A stretch of DNA of 64,000 nucleotides from Bacteroidales bacterium (GCA_015060975.1 SUXI01000009.1:1-64000); one strand, 5' to 3'. Positions 1-9,322 are shown, numbered from the stretch's first letter. Program-made: numbers and translations. Notes: generated by a model from the sequence alone, not told the origin.

Positions 1-447
1 GAATGTAACTTCATGACCTTTGCTACTGCGATACTGGTCGTAATAATACTTCACACCGTTTAGATTACACTCTCCTTGTTTCTTAAAGGTCAAACGTCCG
101 ATATCGCCTAAATCGGGTTCATTTGGACTTATCGGATTAACCGTATATGTCTTGCTTCTTTCATCAAGCATATAATTGAAGCCATTGGCTGTCAACGTGG
201 TAATACCCATATCGGGGAGATGGGTGAATGTTACACCACCCTTTACAGCTATTTCAAATGTGGGCATCATCGATTGTGTTGCTCCCTCATCTTCAATCTT
301 CATCAACCCTGAGACTTTCATGTAGAATTTCCCTTTATTGATGGCATTGACAATGCGCTGTGACACAAGCTCCTTACTTGCATTTTGAGCAATAGCGACA
401 TTGCCAAAAGTACACGCCAACAACACATATATAAATAATCTTTTCAT
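1..447 (-). CDS. Secreted protein of unknown function, C-terminus cut by window edge
   Basis: The reading frame starts at 447 and stays open to the window edge, giving 149 visible residues. Residues 1-20 form a clear signal peptide (MKRLFIYVLLACTFGNVAIA) before Q21, so the product is exported. The rest alternates short beta-prone stretches rich in Gly and Thr, ending in a Tyr-rich segment (YYYDQY near residues 132-137). This recalls small periplasmic DUF4412-type or lipoprotein-carrier-like proteins, but I cannot assign a family. The gene starts 16 bases after the stop of the WG-repeat gene and is probably co-transcribed with it and the OmpA-family gene, which suggests an envelope role. The start is set by the signal peptide. 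Confidence 0.7.
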   Translation of the reverse strand, partial: MKRLFIYVLLACTFGNVAIAQNASKELVSQRIVNAINKGKFYMKVSGLMKIEDEGATQSMMPTFEIAVKGGVTFTHLPDMGITTLTANGFNYMLDERSKTYTVNPISPNEPDLGDIGRLTFKKQGECNLNGVKYYYDQYRSSKGHEVTF

Positions 448-463
448 AATCACATGTTTTATG

Positions 464-1354
464 TTACCAAATTTGCACTTTTACCCCGCCATTTTCCTTG
501 AAGATGCGGTTGGCGGCTTTTTGAAGGCTTTCGGATTTGGAACTGCCGTGAATAAACGGCTCCAACACATTACCTTGATAGTCAATGATTCCCCATTTCT
601 TTTGGGCGTTTTGTGCTTTCAGTATTCGGCAATCATCGTAAAAGTATAGGTTTTTATAACCTTCCAACACTATCCGTCCCGTCTTGTCGAGTATAACAGC
701 GCCATCTACTGAATGCCCAATGATGTAGCCGTCGTTGGTAAATCCTTTGGTTGTCCCGTTGTTAAAGATACTGTAACGGTCGGGCTCGATGACCACTCGT
801 CCAATTGTCGCATCAATATATCCCATGCGACGTTTGCCATCGGCTGTTCGGGTTTCTACCCTAACCATGCCATTCACCTCTTTAGATGCAGAATAAAAGA
901 AACGATTATCAACACAATAACGACGAATATTCTCTTTTAATGCAACAGGGTCAGAGCTGGGATTTGATGCCATTTGTGCTAATTTGGCTTGATTCTCGGC
1001 ATCTTTCTCCAATTGTGCATTCATCTCGGTTTTCAACCGTTGAATGTCGGCATCGGTAACGAGACCTCTCTTTTTAAGTTCTTCCATCTTGGCAAATGCC
1101 TCATTCATCTTGTCAGCATCTGATTTACCTTGCGAGCGATTACTTTGATTTTCTGTTATCATCACATAGTCGGAGTGTTTTTTCAACTCTACGGCAAGGT
1201 TATAGAACTCATCGGTATTGGCATCTTTTTCAAGCACTACCCCAACCTGTTCATAACTCCCTTTTCCCGTGAGAGCCGACACATTGACAATAACCGTTTG
1301 AGCCATTGCCGTTGTGGAAATCATCAGTAGCAGAGATAAGATTGTCGTTTTCAT
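464..1354 (-). CDS. Secreted protein with coiled coil and WG-type repeats
   Basis: About 296 residues. I place the start at 1354 rather than the longer ATG at 1384 because a signal peptide (MKTTILSLLLMISTTAMA, then Q19) begins there. Residues about 70-120 are rich in Lys, Glu and Ala and look like a coiled coil. The C-terminal half carries WG-type repeats: one near residue 178 (MGYIDATIGRVVIEP) and a canonical one near 253 (WGIIDYQGNVLEP). WG repeats usually form beta-propeller-like or binding surfaces. It is the middle gene of a minus-strand trio, about 80 bases after the OmpA-family gene and 16 bases before the next secreted protein. The specific function is unknown. Confidence 0.75.
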   Translation of the reverse strand: MKTTILSLLLMISTTAMAQTVIVNVSALTGKGSYEQVGVVLEKDANTDEFYNLAVELKKHSDYVMITENQSNRSQGKSDADKMNEAFAKMEELKKRGLVTDADIQRLKTEMNAQLEKDAENQAKLAQMASNPSSDPVALKENIRRYCVDNRFFYSASKEVNGMVRVETRTADGKRRMGYIDATIGRVVIEPDRYSIFNNGTTKGFTNDGYIIGHSVDGAVILDKTGRIVLEGYKNLYFYDDCRILKAQNAQKKWGIIDYQGNVLEPFIHGSSKSESLQKAANRIFKENGGVKVQIW

Positions 1355-1434
1355 ATTGCCAAGTATTATTTTAAGTGTAATCAAAAAGAAGATAAGTGAG
1401 GGGCATGTAAATTTTCACACCCCTTACAATTATT

Positions 1435-2745
1435 TTACTGTTTTACAAATTCTACGCGGCGGTTTTTCGCACGGCCCTCATCGGTGTTGTTGTCGGCGAT
1501 GGGTGAGTTTTGACCTTTGCCCACGGCTGTGAGACGGCTTTCTTCTATACCCATTTCAACCAACTTCGCCACTATAGCCTCAGAGCGTTGTTCGCTCAAT
1601 TTTTGATTTGAGGCAGCACTTCCGGTATTATCGGTATGACCTTCTACCGAGAACTTCAATTCAGGGTTTTCGTTCATCAACTGCACGATGCGATTGATTT
1701 CCCCCATTGATTCGGGTTTGATTGTCGATTTACCTACATCAAATGTGATACCGTAGGTGATAATCTTTCCATCAGTCATCATGCGATCATACAATGGTAC
1801 TGCACCCTTGGCGATACGCACATTTTTAAGATAAGTATTGTATTCAGGCTTATTGCTGCCGTTAAAGAATGTTATCCAACCGGCACCGGCCTTGGCATTG
1901 GGAATATTTATCACACGCACACCATCGATATAAACCTTTAATGCACGTTTATTGAATGAGATGGCATAGTGATGCCATTGCCCGTCGTTTAACACTAATT
2001 GAGAGCCTGAGCTTGCCTCGCCATCTGTGCTATTTACACTTGTTGAGCCATTCTTCACATAGCTCATTCTAACACTTTGTTTATCATATCCCAAATAATA
2101 AGTTAACGTATAAATCTCGTTATCACGTCTTTGCCCCGGAGCCATGAAATCAATCTCAATGCTTGGCGCACCATCTTTCTTGCTGTCATCATAGAGCATA
2201 TCATATTCGACAGTAAACACATCTCCAAGATAATTTGTGGAATAGTCGGCCATCAATGGCTTAATCCAAGAGTCATTTCCTGCCATAGCAATCACAGTCT
2301 CACCGTTTACTTTTGCGATTTCGGCAACACCACGTTCAAGATCCCAACGACTTGGGAACTCTCCCAACTGCTCACCATAAAGATTGTCTTCGAAAATGAT
2401 TTCGTCGCCCGGCACAAAGTCGCTTTTGGCATAAGTGGCCTCAAGGGATTTAGGAGTTTGTTTTTTGTTACTTGACTTAGATGAAGATGAAGTTTCTTCT
2501 TCGGTATATTCAGCCTCCTCATAATCGTCATCTGAGTTGCTGCTACTACTTTTCTTTTTTGTGTATTTCCCATCAAAAACATCATCTACGATATTTTCGG
2601 TTTTTCGTTCGGCATTGCGTTCTACTGCACCTTTGGCTGCATTCTCAACTTTTTTGCCCAACTTCTTGAGCCAGCTTTGGGCGTTTACCTCAGTTGTCGC
2701 ACCTAAAACCAATAGCATCGACAACAAAAACATTAATCGTTTCAT
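1435..2745 (-). CDS. OmpA-family peptidoglycan-binding protein with lectin-like domain
   Basis: 436 residues. A signal peptide spans residues 1-22 (cleavage near VNA|Q). Residues about 62-98 are a low-complexity Ser/Glu/Lys linker. Residues about 110-315 resemble a concanavalin/LamG-type jelly-roll (note DGQWHHYAISFN and VYIDGVRV). Residues about 328-436 are an OmpA C-terminal domain, with EGHTDNTG at 368-375 and NRRVEF at 428-433, the usual peptidoglycan-binding signature. The protein probably anchors to peptidoglycan from the periplasm or outer membrane while the middle domain binds a sugar or protein. It heads the minus-strand trio. The OmpA assignment is firm; the ligand of the middle domain is unknown. 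Confidence 0.88.
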   Translation of the reverse strand: MKRLMFLLSMLLVLGATTEVNAQSWLKKLGKKVENAAKGAVERNAERKTENIVDDVFDGKYTKKKSSSSNSDDDYEEAEYTEEETSSSSKSSNKKQTPKSLEATYAKSDFVPGDEIIFEDNLYGEQLGEFPSRWDLERGVAEIAKVNGETVIAMAGNDSWIKPLMADYSTNYLGDVFTVEYDMLYDDSKKDGAPSIEIDFMAPGQRRDNEIYTLTYYLGYDKQSVRMSYVKNGSTSVNSTDGEASSGSQLVLNDGQWHHYAISFNKRALKVYIDGVRVINIPNAKAGAGWITFFNGSNKPEYNTYLKNVRIAKGAVPLYDRMMTDGKIITYGITFDVGKSTIKPESMGEINRIVQLMNENPELKFSVEGHTDNTGSAASNQKLSEQRSEAIVAKLVEMGIEESRLTAVGKGQNSPIADNNTDEGRAKNRRVEFVKQ

Positions 2746-3360
2746 ACCATTAAAAATTTATTGTTAAGATTATTACTTTTTCTAATTACAAATATCCAAA
2801 AACATTATATAACCGCAATTTTTTATATGACATATCGAGTCCAAAAGTCGTCGTTTTGGACTAACTAAGCATTATTATACGCGATTTTTGAGGATAAGCC
2901 GCATTTTCATGAAACTTATAATGCCGCCCGGCTCCTATGCGGCGATTAGTAATAAAGAGAAGCGTGAAACCGTCAACCTATTTTTTGAAAGCAGGCCCTG
3001 GTAAAGCCCATGGACAAAACAAGCAACAGCCACACGCTTTGTATCTATACATCAATTCTCACGGATTGACAGTATAAAACAATTACGTGAAGAGCAGCAA
3101 GCTTATTCTCGTCCTAAAATTGAATTTACCAGATTCGCTTTCAGAGAATGAAGCTGAACACTTCCTATATGTCAAAATATGCCACATTTTGCGACATATA
3201 TGCAAATATAGAAAAATTCTTCAACTTATGAACGTTTTTGCATCTCTTTTTTATGGCTGTTGCAAATATATTTATGTCACTTTGTGCAAAGATACAGGAG
3301 TTTTTATCTTCTAATAGATAAATTAAAGTCTAAATAAGTACAGAAATCCGAAATTGGGAC
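2746..3360. other. Gene-free stretch with two short hairpins
   Basis: I find no supportable gene in these 615 bases. Two inverted repeats stand out. One at 2838-2862 has a perfect 9-bp stem (AGTCCAAAA with TTTTGGACT) and a 7-base loop. One at 3166-3200 has an 8-bp outer stem (TATATGTC with GACATATA) and a 5-bp inner stem (AAAAT with ATTTT) separated by a 2-base bulge. Neither has a clear T-tract. The short open frames here look non-coding. Confidence 0.5.
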
Positions 3361-4485
3361 TTAATTTTGGTTATCATTTAGCCAAATGGCAGGAGTTTTT
3401 CCGGTTATTTTCTTAAAGACCATAAAAAAAGTGGAACGTGAGCGAAAACCACACTCACTATATATACTATCGATATTATAACCCTTTGCGTCAAGTTCTA
3501 CTAATTTGCGTTTTGCTTCCTCAACTCTCATTTCATTGATAAATTCAAAGAAATTGCGATTAAGATAAGTATTTATTGCTCGAGACAGATTGCGTTGAGG
3601 AATATCAATCTGTTTGGCAAAAAGTGCAATTCTAATATCGGGCTGCAAAAAGGCTTTTGTTGTAAGTAGATAAGATGACGCTTTTTCGCATATCTCTCTC
3701 ATCTGCTCGTCGGTAAGGTTTTGCGTCACATTATTATTATCAGTAGATTCCTCAACAACTTTTTGTTCCAATTGGGGAGAAATAACCGGATGAGCAATGG
3801 TATTATATACCAAAAAACTCATCGCTATAACATTCAATATCTGAATGAGCCAAGCATCGGTGCGAGGCCAAATAGCATAACTCACCATTACGGTAACAAA
3901 CAACGCTGCAAAAAGAAGCATAAATTGCCAAATCCACCCTTTTTGAATCCACTCGGCATTTGATGAAGTTTCATAAATTTCCTTTTTGCGACGATATAAA
4001 AAACGGAATATTGCAGGGAAATAGGTTACTAACTGAATGGTGATTATTATGGTGTTAACATCTCCTATCCAGGAGTCATCACCTTTCATTTCATATAATA
4101 TCGAATCGACAATCTCTTGCATTGGCATTGTGAAACATAACAATGCACACACTATTGCCGGAAGGAAATGCAATAATTGAATATAACGGAACCGAAATCC
4201 AACTTTGAAATTTTTTAGAGTAAAAAGCCATAATAGTGGCATCAACATAGTATTTACCGAAAAACCAATTGGGAACATAAACACCGTGAATTCATGCCAA
4301 CCAAGCATACGGCTCATATTATATAGATAAACAGGCACATTGGGTATCACTATAATCGCTGCAGCATATCCGTTTTCACCCTTAAATCGTGTAGCAGCCA
4401 ATAATATACCCGCAAGCAACACTAAGATTGTGATACACGCAAAGTTTATCGCTATAATAAATTGGTCGTATTCCATCAAGTCCAT
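3361..4485 (-). CDS. Membrane-anchored AraC-family transcriptional regulator
   Basis: 374 residues. The N-terminal two thirds hold about six or seven hydrophobic segments (for example residues 9-31, 66-90, 102-120, 143-163, 186-206 and 212-231), so it sits in the inner membrane. The C-terminus (about 265-370) is an AraC-type DNA-binding domain with two helix-turn-helices: one near 287-306 and a second near 337-361 with the conserved GFRSRSTFF...F...TGKTP pattern. Such proteins sense a signal in or through the membrane and bind DNA on the cytoplasmic side. A TATCTTTG -7 box lies on the minus strand at 4503-4510, just upstream. No obvious target is adjacent. Met4 is an alternative start. Confidence 0.88.
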   Translation of the reverse strand: MDLMEYDQFIIAINFACITILVLLAGILLAATRFKGENGYAAAIIVIPNVPVYLYNMSRMLGWHEFTVFMFPIGFSVNTMLMPLLWLFTLKNFKVGFRFRYIQLLHFLPAIVCALLCFTMPMQEIVDSILYEMKGDDSWIGDVNTIIITIQLVTYFPAIFRFLYRRKKEIYETSSNAEWIQKGWIWQFMLLFAALFVTVMVSYAIWPRTDAWLIQILNVIAMSFLVYNTIAHPVISPQLEQKVVEESTDNNNVTQNLTDEQMREICEKASSYLLTTKAFLQPDIRIALFAKQIDIPQRNLSRAINTYLNRNFFEFINEMRVEEAKRKLVELDAKGYNIDSIYSECGFRSRSTFFMVFKKITGKTPAIWLNDNQN

Positions 4486-4502
4486 AATCTCACATTTTTA
4501 GG

Positions 4503-4510
4503 CAAAGATA
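4503..4510 (-). promoter_or_regulatory. Candidate -7 box for the AraC-family gene
   Basis: Read on the minus strand this is TATCTTTG, matching the Bacteroidota TAnnTTTG element, 17 bases before the ATG. I see no TTTG box at the ideal 20-base spacing. Confidence 0.5.
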
Positions 4511-4584
4511 ATGTTTTGAGTAATAAAAAACGGAATATTCGCCAAAAAAATATTCCGATCGAACCAAATCAATTTACAGAACCG

Positions 4585-4637
4585 ACTATAGGAAAGATGT
4601 GTCAGACCCAAACGGTTTGACACATCTTTCCTATAGT
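4585..4637. terminator. Very long perfect hairpin, probably a terminator
   Basis: ACTATAGGAAAGATGTGTCA at 4585-4604 is perfectly complementary to 4618-4637. The inner bases GACC and GGTT extend the stem to 24 pairs (one G-U) around a 5-base loop. It lies between the 3' end of the glycoside hydrolase gene and the AraC promoter. The T-rich run (TTTTTTATTTTA) follows on the plus strand, where no gene needs it; on the minus strand the hairpin has no T-tract. Termination or mRNA 3'-end protection are both possible. Confidence 0.6.
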
Positions 4638-4667
4638 TTTTTATTTTACTTAAGCAGAGAAATACTT

Positions 4668-6161
4668 CTACTTTTTAGCAGCTTTTACTTTAATAGGTTT
4701 ACATGCCGGAGATTCGTTGTTGGCACGATCGAGAGCAGTGACAACATAGTAACAATCGCCCTCCACATCATTAGGCAACACACATTCATTGCCATTCACC
4801 ACAGCAACGATATTTTCGGCATCCTCAATGCCCGCAACGTCATTTGTCGCAAGTTGATATATCACCCATTTAACAACATCTGATGTTTTTCCTTCTACCA
4901 CAGGCGCAAACCACATCAATTTTCCTTCTTGGCATTTAAGTTCTTTTACCATTTCAGGCTTCACATCACTAATCCATGGATAGCTTGGCACAAGCGCTAT
5001 TGTTGATTGCAAATCATTCGCCAACGAATCTGCTACACCTTTATAATTATTTGTAACAGAATATCCCGGCCACCAACAGTTTCCATGAATCCCACCTGGA
5101 AATGCTCGAGACATCTCTATTTTTGAACGCAATTGTGAAGTCTCAGTAGATGGCGCAAGGTCGGCACGATCCATTGTACGGTTAACCGATTGACCAATAT
5201 ACATGTGACGTCCATTATTGTTTCTTGCCCACCACTCATTAAGAATGTCGTGAGAAGCTAATTTATGCTCACGTTCCCAATAAAGCTGCGGCATCATATA
5301 ATCAACCCAACCTTTTTCTGTCCACAAAAGAACATCGGCATAAAGAGCATCGTAATTTTGGAGGCCATTGGTATTACTTCCACGAGGGTCGGATTTTTTA
5401 TTACGCCAAATACCAAACGGACTGATACCAAAGCGAACCCATGGTTTAGCTTCCACAATTGTGTTATGAAGAGTTTCGATGAGTTTATCGCAGTTTTGAC
5501 GGCGCCAATCTCCTCTATTCATTCCATTTCCATAAACAGCATACGATTTATCATCGGGGAAATCCACTCCTGTGATAGGATAAGGATAGAAATAATCGTC
5601 CATGTGAATAGCATCAACATCATAACGAGAAACAATATCATTTACCACCTTAGATATGAATTCAATATTTTCGGGCCAACCCGGATCAAAATAAAGCTGA
5701 GTGCCATATCTTACAAATCGTTCAGGATGTTGATAAAAAATGTGATTAAAAGGCAGCTCCTCTTTTGCTGATGTAGTCACTCGATAAGGATTTAACCATG
5801 CATGAAGTTCCATACCACGAGCATGACATTCATCAATCATAAATTGTAACGGGTCCCATGCAGGAATTGGCATTATACCAGCTTTGCCCGATAAAAATCG
5901 GCTCCAAGGCTCATAATTTGAATAATAAAGAGCATCGGCAGATGGTCGCACCTGCCATATCACAGCATTACACCCAGCTTTTTGCAATTTATCAAGCTGC
6001 TCCTTGAGATATGCTTTATTTTCGTCGGTTGAATGTTTAGCATATTGCCCTTGGTTAATAGTGTGCATCCACGCACCTCGAAATTCCCACTTGGGATTTG
6101 TGGCAACTACCGTTCCGGCAAATAACACCACCATCAAAATTGATAAAAAATTTTTTTTCAT
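4668..6161 (-). CDS. GHL10 (DUF187) family glycoside hydrolase-like protein
   Basis: 497 residues with a signal peptide at 1-20. The start of the mature protein, FRGAWMHTI (27-35), is the hallmark of the GHL10/DUF187 family, which includes YngK-type proteins. Further family blocks are HAWLNPYR (120-127), IHMDDYFYP (195-203, with the acidic pair expected in the barrel active site) and MPQLYWE (300-306). Residues about 400-497 look like a fibronectin III-type beta domain. The enzyme probably acts on a glycan outside the cytoplasm; the substrate is not established for most members. It is a single minus-strand gene followed by a 24-bp hairpin at 4585-4637. Confidence 0.88.
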   Translation of the reverse strand: MKKNFLSILMVVLFAGTVVATNPKWEFRGAWMHTINQGQYAKHSTDENKAYLKEQLDKLQKAGCNAVIWQVRPSADALYYSNYEPWSRFLSGKAGIMPIPAWDPLQFMIDECHARGMELHAWLNPYRVTTSAKEELPFNHIFYQHPERFVRYGTQLYFDPGWPENIEFISKVVNDIVSRYDVDAIHMDDYFYPYPITGVDFPDDKSYAVYGNGMNRGDWRRQNCDKLIETLHNTIVEAKPWVRFGISPFGIWRNKKSDPRGSNTNGLQNYDALYADVLLWTEKGWVDYMMPQLYWEREHKLASHDILNEWWARNNNGRHMYIGQSVNRTMDRADLAPSTETSQLRSKIEMSRAFPGGIHGNCWWPGYSVTNNYKGVADSLANDLQSTIALVPSYPWISDVKPEMVKELKCQEGKLMWFAPVVEGKTSDVVKWVIYQLATNDVAGIEDAENIVAVVNGNECVLPNDVEGDCYYVVTALDRANNESPACKPIKVKAAKK

Positions 6162-6377
6162 TTTATTTTAGTATAATTATTAGTAAGTAAATTCTTATTA
6201 TAATATTCACTCTGCGAAGATAGCAAATATTTCCTTGATTTAATATACTTAAACCCATAAACTTTATCCTTATGGCAAAAATCTACAACAAAAACAACTC
6301 ATCATTCAAACTTCCATTTTGACCATTTTTCTTCACAATAAGAACAATTTTTATATATTTATTAGAAAAAAAAATCG

Positions 6378-6385
6378 TAACTTTG
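6378..6385 (+). promoter_or_regulatory. Candidate -7 box for fabI
   Basis: TAACTTTG matches the Bacteroidota TAnnTTTG element, 23 bases before the fabI ATG. This implies a short 5' leader of about 15 bases. Confidence 0.6.
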
Positions 6386-6408
6386 CAAGCAAATCAAATT
6401 ATTAAACT

Positions 6409-7266
6409 ATGGGTTATAATTTATTAAATGGAAAACGTGGCATCATATTCGGCGCACTCAATGAAATGAGTATTGCTTGGAAAGTCGCAGAAAAAGCGGT
6501 AGAGGAAGGTGCCCAAATCACACTTAGCAATACTCCAATGGCAATAAGAATGGGAGATGTGAATCAACTTGGTCAAAAATTAGGGGCAGAAATCATTGCA
6601 GCCGATGCAACAAGCGTTGAAGAACTTGAAATGGTATTTAAGAAATCAATGGAAGTTCTTGGAGGTAAAATTGATTTTGTATTACACTCAATTGGCATGT
6701 CACCTAATGTTCGTAAGAAACGCACATACGATGATTTGGATTATGATATGTTGAACAAAACCCTCGATATTTCAGCAATATCATTCCACAAAATGATTCA
6801 AGCCGCAAAAAAACTTGAAGCGATAAATGAATATGGTAGCATATTGGCTTTGAGTTATGTTGCGGCACAACGCACATTCTTTGGTTACAATGATATGGCC
6901 GATGCTAAGTCGCTCTTGGAATCAATCGCACGTAGTTTTGGGTATATCTATGGTCGCGAAAGCCATGTGCGTGTCAATACAATTTCTCAGTCTCCAACAA
7001 TGACCACTGCCGGTTCAGGAGTTAAAGGTATGGATAAATTATATGACTTTGCCAATCGAATGTCGCCACTCGGCAATGCCTCGGCTGATGAATGCGCTGA
7101 TTATTGCATAGTAATGTTCTCCGACCTCACTAAAAAGGTTACCATGCAAAATCTATATCACGATGGTGGATTCTCTAGCATGGGGATGAGTCTTCGTGCC
7201 ATGAATGCCTACGAAAAAGGTCTTGAAGAATATATGGATGAAAACGGAAAAATCATATATGGATAA
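6409..7266 (+). CDS. fabI: Enoyl-[acyl-carrier-protein] reductase (NADH)
   Basis: 285 residues, a little longer than the usual FabI because of a C-terminal extension. It reduces trans-2-enoyl-ACP in the last step of the fatty acid elongation cycle in the cytoplasm. The N-terminal Rossmann segment (GIIFGALNEMSIAW, 11-24) matches the FabI-type nucleotide-binding loop. The catalytic pair is Y160 and K167 (Y-x6-K in YNDMADAK), with the additional FabI tyrosine at Y150 (LALSYVAAQR). The Y-x6-K spacing separates FabI from ordinary SDR enzymes, which have Y-x3-K. It is monocistronic, between its own promoter and a strong bidirectional terminator at 7289-7319. Confidence 0.95.
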   Translation: MGYNLLNGKRGIIFGALNEMSIAWKVAEKAVEEGAQITLSNTPMAIRMGDVNQLGQKLGAEIIAADATSVEELEMVFKKSMEVLGGKIDFVLHSIGMSPNVRKKRTYDDLDYDMLNKTLDISAISFHKMIQAAKKLEAINEYGSILALSYVAAQRTFFGYNDMADAKSLLESIARSFGYIYGRESHVRVNTISQSPTMTTAGSGVKGMDKLYDFANRMSPLGNASADECADYCIVMFSDLTKKVTMQNLYHDGGFSSMGMSLRAMNAYEKGLEEYMDENGKIIYG

Positions 7267-7288
7267 TTATTTCATCCTTTAATAAACT

Positions 7289-7319
7289 AAAAATGAGGAT
7301 GTATTACATCCTCATTTTT
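7289..7319. terminator. Bidirectional terminator between fabI and the winged-helix gene
   Basis: A 14-bp perfect stem (arm 7289-7302, AAAAATGAGGATGT; arm 7306-7319) with a 3-base loop. The flanking A and T runs make it work in both directions for two convergent genes. Confidence 0.9.
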
Positions 7320-7336
7320 ATAGTCATTTCGCTAAA

Positions 7337-7543
7337 TTATACAAGAGAAATATAAACTTCTTTTTCTTCAGCCTTTTCTTCAATATTAATTTTGTTTTCA
7401 CGAGCAAGCCATCCCATAGCGGCATATAATTCTTTGTCCTTTAATTTTGTTGCCTTTTTTACTTGTTTCAAACCTAATACACCTTGCTCGTTAAGGGCAT
7501 TCCATACTAAACCTGCCCAATTTCCAATTGTTTCTGTGTTCAT
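7337..7543 (-). CDS. Small winged helix-turn-helix protein (DUF2582-like)
   Basis: 68 residues. The pattern NWAGLVWNALNEQG...VKKATKLKDKELYAAMGWLARENKI, followed by a charged beta-hairpin wing, fits the short Bacteroidota winged-helix family PF10771/DUF2582. The fold implies nucleic-acid or protein binding, but the function is not known. The gene is alone on the minus strand, converging on fabI with a shared terminator between them. The ATG at 7543 gives the full family-sized domain. I saw no cofactor or catalytic motif. Confidence 0.8.
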   Translation of the reverse strand: MNTETIGNWAGLVWNALNEQGVLGLKQVKKATKLKDKELYAAMGWLARENKINIEEKAEEKEVYISLV

Positions 7544-7780
7544 TTTGTTTCTTTAAATTAAACCTAAAATATTAATATTCAAATCTTTTTCGGGCACAAA
7601 ATTACAAAAAATATCCATAACTTCCATTATTTCCCAATACATTTTTCCGTCATAGCCACCGCCAAAACACACAAATCACTGCAAATCAACCTATTACATA
7701 TTGCGTTCTGATTAATTATATAAAAGAATTTCTATACTATTTAGTTATTTACTATATTTGTAATCAAATTATTAAGCCAT

Positions 7781-8194
7781 ATGATTTCACAAACAGAAAT
7801 AACATTATCTCAACGAAAACGCGGAGCTCACCTAATTACTAATGAAATATTCAGCCAATTACACAACTTACCGTCAATAGGAATATTACATTTGTTCATT
7901 TGCCACACTTCGGCGGCTTTAACCATAAATGAAAATGCCGACCCTGATGTAAGACATGATATAACTGAAATTCTTAATAGGCTAATAAAAGAAAATGAAC
8001 CATATTTTCTTCACACATTAGAAGGCTCTGATGACATGCCCGCTCACGCTAAATCGTCAATAATTGGTCAATCTTTAACTATCCCTATCAAAAACGGGCG
8101 ACCAAACATAGGGACATGGCAAGGAATATACTTAATGGAATTTAGAAACTATGGCAGACAACGAAAAATCATTGCTACAATTATAGGCGAATAA
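7781..8194 (+). CDS. YjbQ family protein (UPF0047)
   Basis: 137 residues, the normal size for the YjbQ/UPF0047 family. It carries all three family blocks: HTSAALTINENADPDV (42-57), EGSDDMPAHAKSS (81-93) and GTWQGIYLMEFR (111-122), with the conserved histidines and acids thought to bind metal. E. coli YjbQ has a weak thiamin-phosphate synthase side activity, and some databases use that name, but the physiological role is unsettled. rsgA follows 44 bases downstream on the same strand, so the two may share a transcript. Confidence 0.9.
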   Translation: MISQTEITLSQRKRGAHLITNEIFSQLHNLPSIGILHLFICHTSAALTINENADPDVRHDITEILNRLIKENEPYFLHTLEGSDDMPAHAKSSIIGQSLTIPIKNGRPNIGTWQGIYLMEFRNYGRQRKIIATIIGE

Positions 8195-8238
8195 TACCTC
8201 TATTTCGTTATAGTATTCAATCAACAAGATAAGTTACA

Positions 8239-9177
8239 ATGCACGGATTAGTTATAAAAAATACCGGAAGCTGGTACATAGTAAAAACCGACAATAACGA
8301 AGAAATAAGTTGTAAAATAAAAGGTAATTTTCGACTTAAAGGGATTCGCACCACCAATCCTATTGCCGTAGGAGACATTGTTTCAATATTGCCAAACACT
8401 GATGGGACTGCTTTTATCACTGCTATAAACGACCGAAAAAATTACATTATTCGCCGTTCCAGCAATCTCTCAAAAGAAGCTCACATTATAGCGGCAAATA
8501 TCGACCAGGCAATGCTTATTGTTACATTATCACATCCTACCACATCCACCACATTTGTAGATAGATTTCTTGCAACAGCCGAAGCTTATCGCATCCCGGC
8601 AATACTCGTTATAAATAAAATTGATTTATTATGCGACAATGAAGACCAAGAATATTTAAATGCTTGGAGCTATTTGTATCGTTCTGTTGGGTATCCCGTA
8701 ATTGAAATTTCTGCCGAAAATGGCGACGGCATCGACCGGCTAAAAACAATGCTTACTAATAAAGTAACATTACTTTCGGGCAATTCAGGAGTTGGCAAAT
8801 CCACAATAATCAACAAAGTTATTCCCGAACTGAATTTACGCACAGCCGAAATTTCCACCACACACGACACCGGAATGCATACAACCACATTTTCCGAGAT
8901 GTTTCCAATCCCCGACAGGAATGGATATATCATAGACACACCTGGCGTAAAAGGATTTGGCACTATTGACTTTAAGCGTCAAGAAGTCGCACACTTTTTC
9001 CCTGAAATATTTAAAATCTCTCAAAATTGCCGCTTTGGAGACTGCACTCATACTCATGAGCCCGGTTGCGCTGTAATTGAAGCCATTGAAAATTCAACCA
9101 TATCGCAATCCCGATATAGTTCCTATTTAAGTATTTTGGAAGACTCTGCCGATGATAAATATCGCAAATCACACTAA
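8239..9177 (+). CDS. rsgA: Ribosome small-subunit biogenesis GTPase RsgA
   Basis: 312 residues. A circularly permuted GTPase that helps late maturation of the 30S subunit. An N-terminal OB fold (about 1-70) precedes the permuted motifs, in the diagnostic order G4 NKID (126-129), G1 GNSGVGKST (181-189) and G3 DTPG (233-236). The C-terminal zinc site fits the family spacing C-x4-C-x-H-x5-C with C264, C269, H271 and C277. The protein acts in the cytoplasm. It follows the YjbQ-family gene with a 44-base gap; manA downstream has its own promoter. Confidence 0.96.
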   Translation: MHGLVIKNTGSWYIVKTDNNEEISCKIKGNFRLKGIRTTNPIAVGDIVSILPNTDGTAFITAINDRKNYIIRRSSNLSKEAHIIAANIDQAMLIVTLSHPTTSTTFVDRFLATAEAYRIPAILVINKIDLLCDNEDQEYLNAWSYLYRSVGYPVIEISAENGDGIDRLKTMLTNKVTLLSGNSGVGKSTIINKVIPELNLRTAEISTTHDTGMHTTTFSEMFPIPDRNGYIIDTPGVKGFGTIDFKRQEVAHFFPEIFKISQNCRFGDCTHTHEPGCAVIEAIENSTISQSRYSSYLSILEDSADDKYRKSH

Positions 9178-9314
9178 AAAATAGTTCAGACTTATATTAG
9201 TAATATTTCAATTCTAATTATATACTTCTAAAGAATAGTTTTTTACAACTATCATGAGGTGTCATAAGCACTCCATCGTAGAGATACGTTGTTGCGTATA
9301 ACAGAAAAAAGTAT

Positions 9315-9322
9315 TAATTTTG
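9315..9322 (+). promoter_or_regulatory. Candidate -7 box for manA
   Basis: TAATTTTG matches TAnnTTTG, 25 bases before the manA ATG. A small hairpin (ATAGTT 9235-9240 with AACTAT 9247-9252) lies upstream and may end the rsgA transcript. Confidence 0.5.

Noticed and set aside
2970-3314. Possible integrase or transposase remnant
   Set aside because: Short open pieces in several frames with stops and no recognisable motif.
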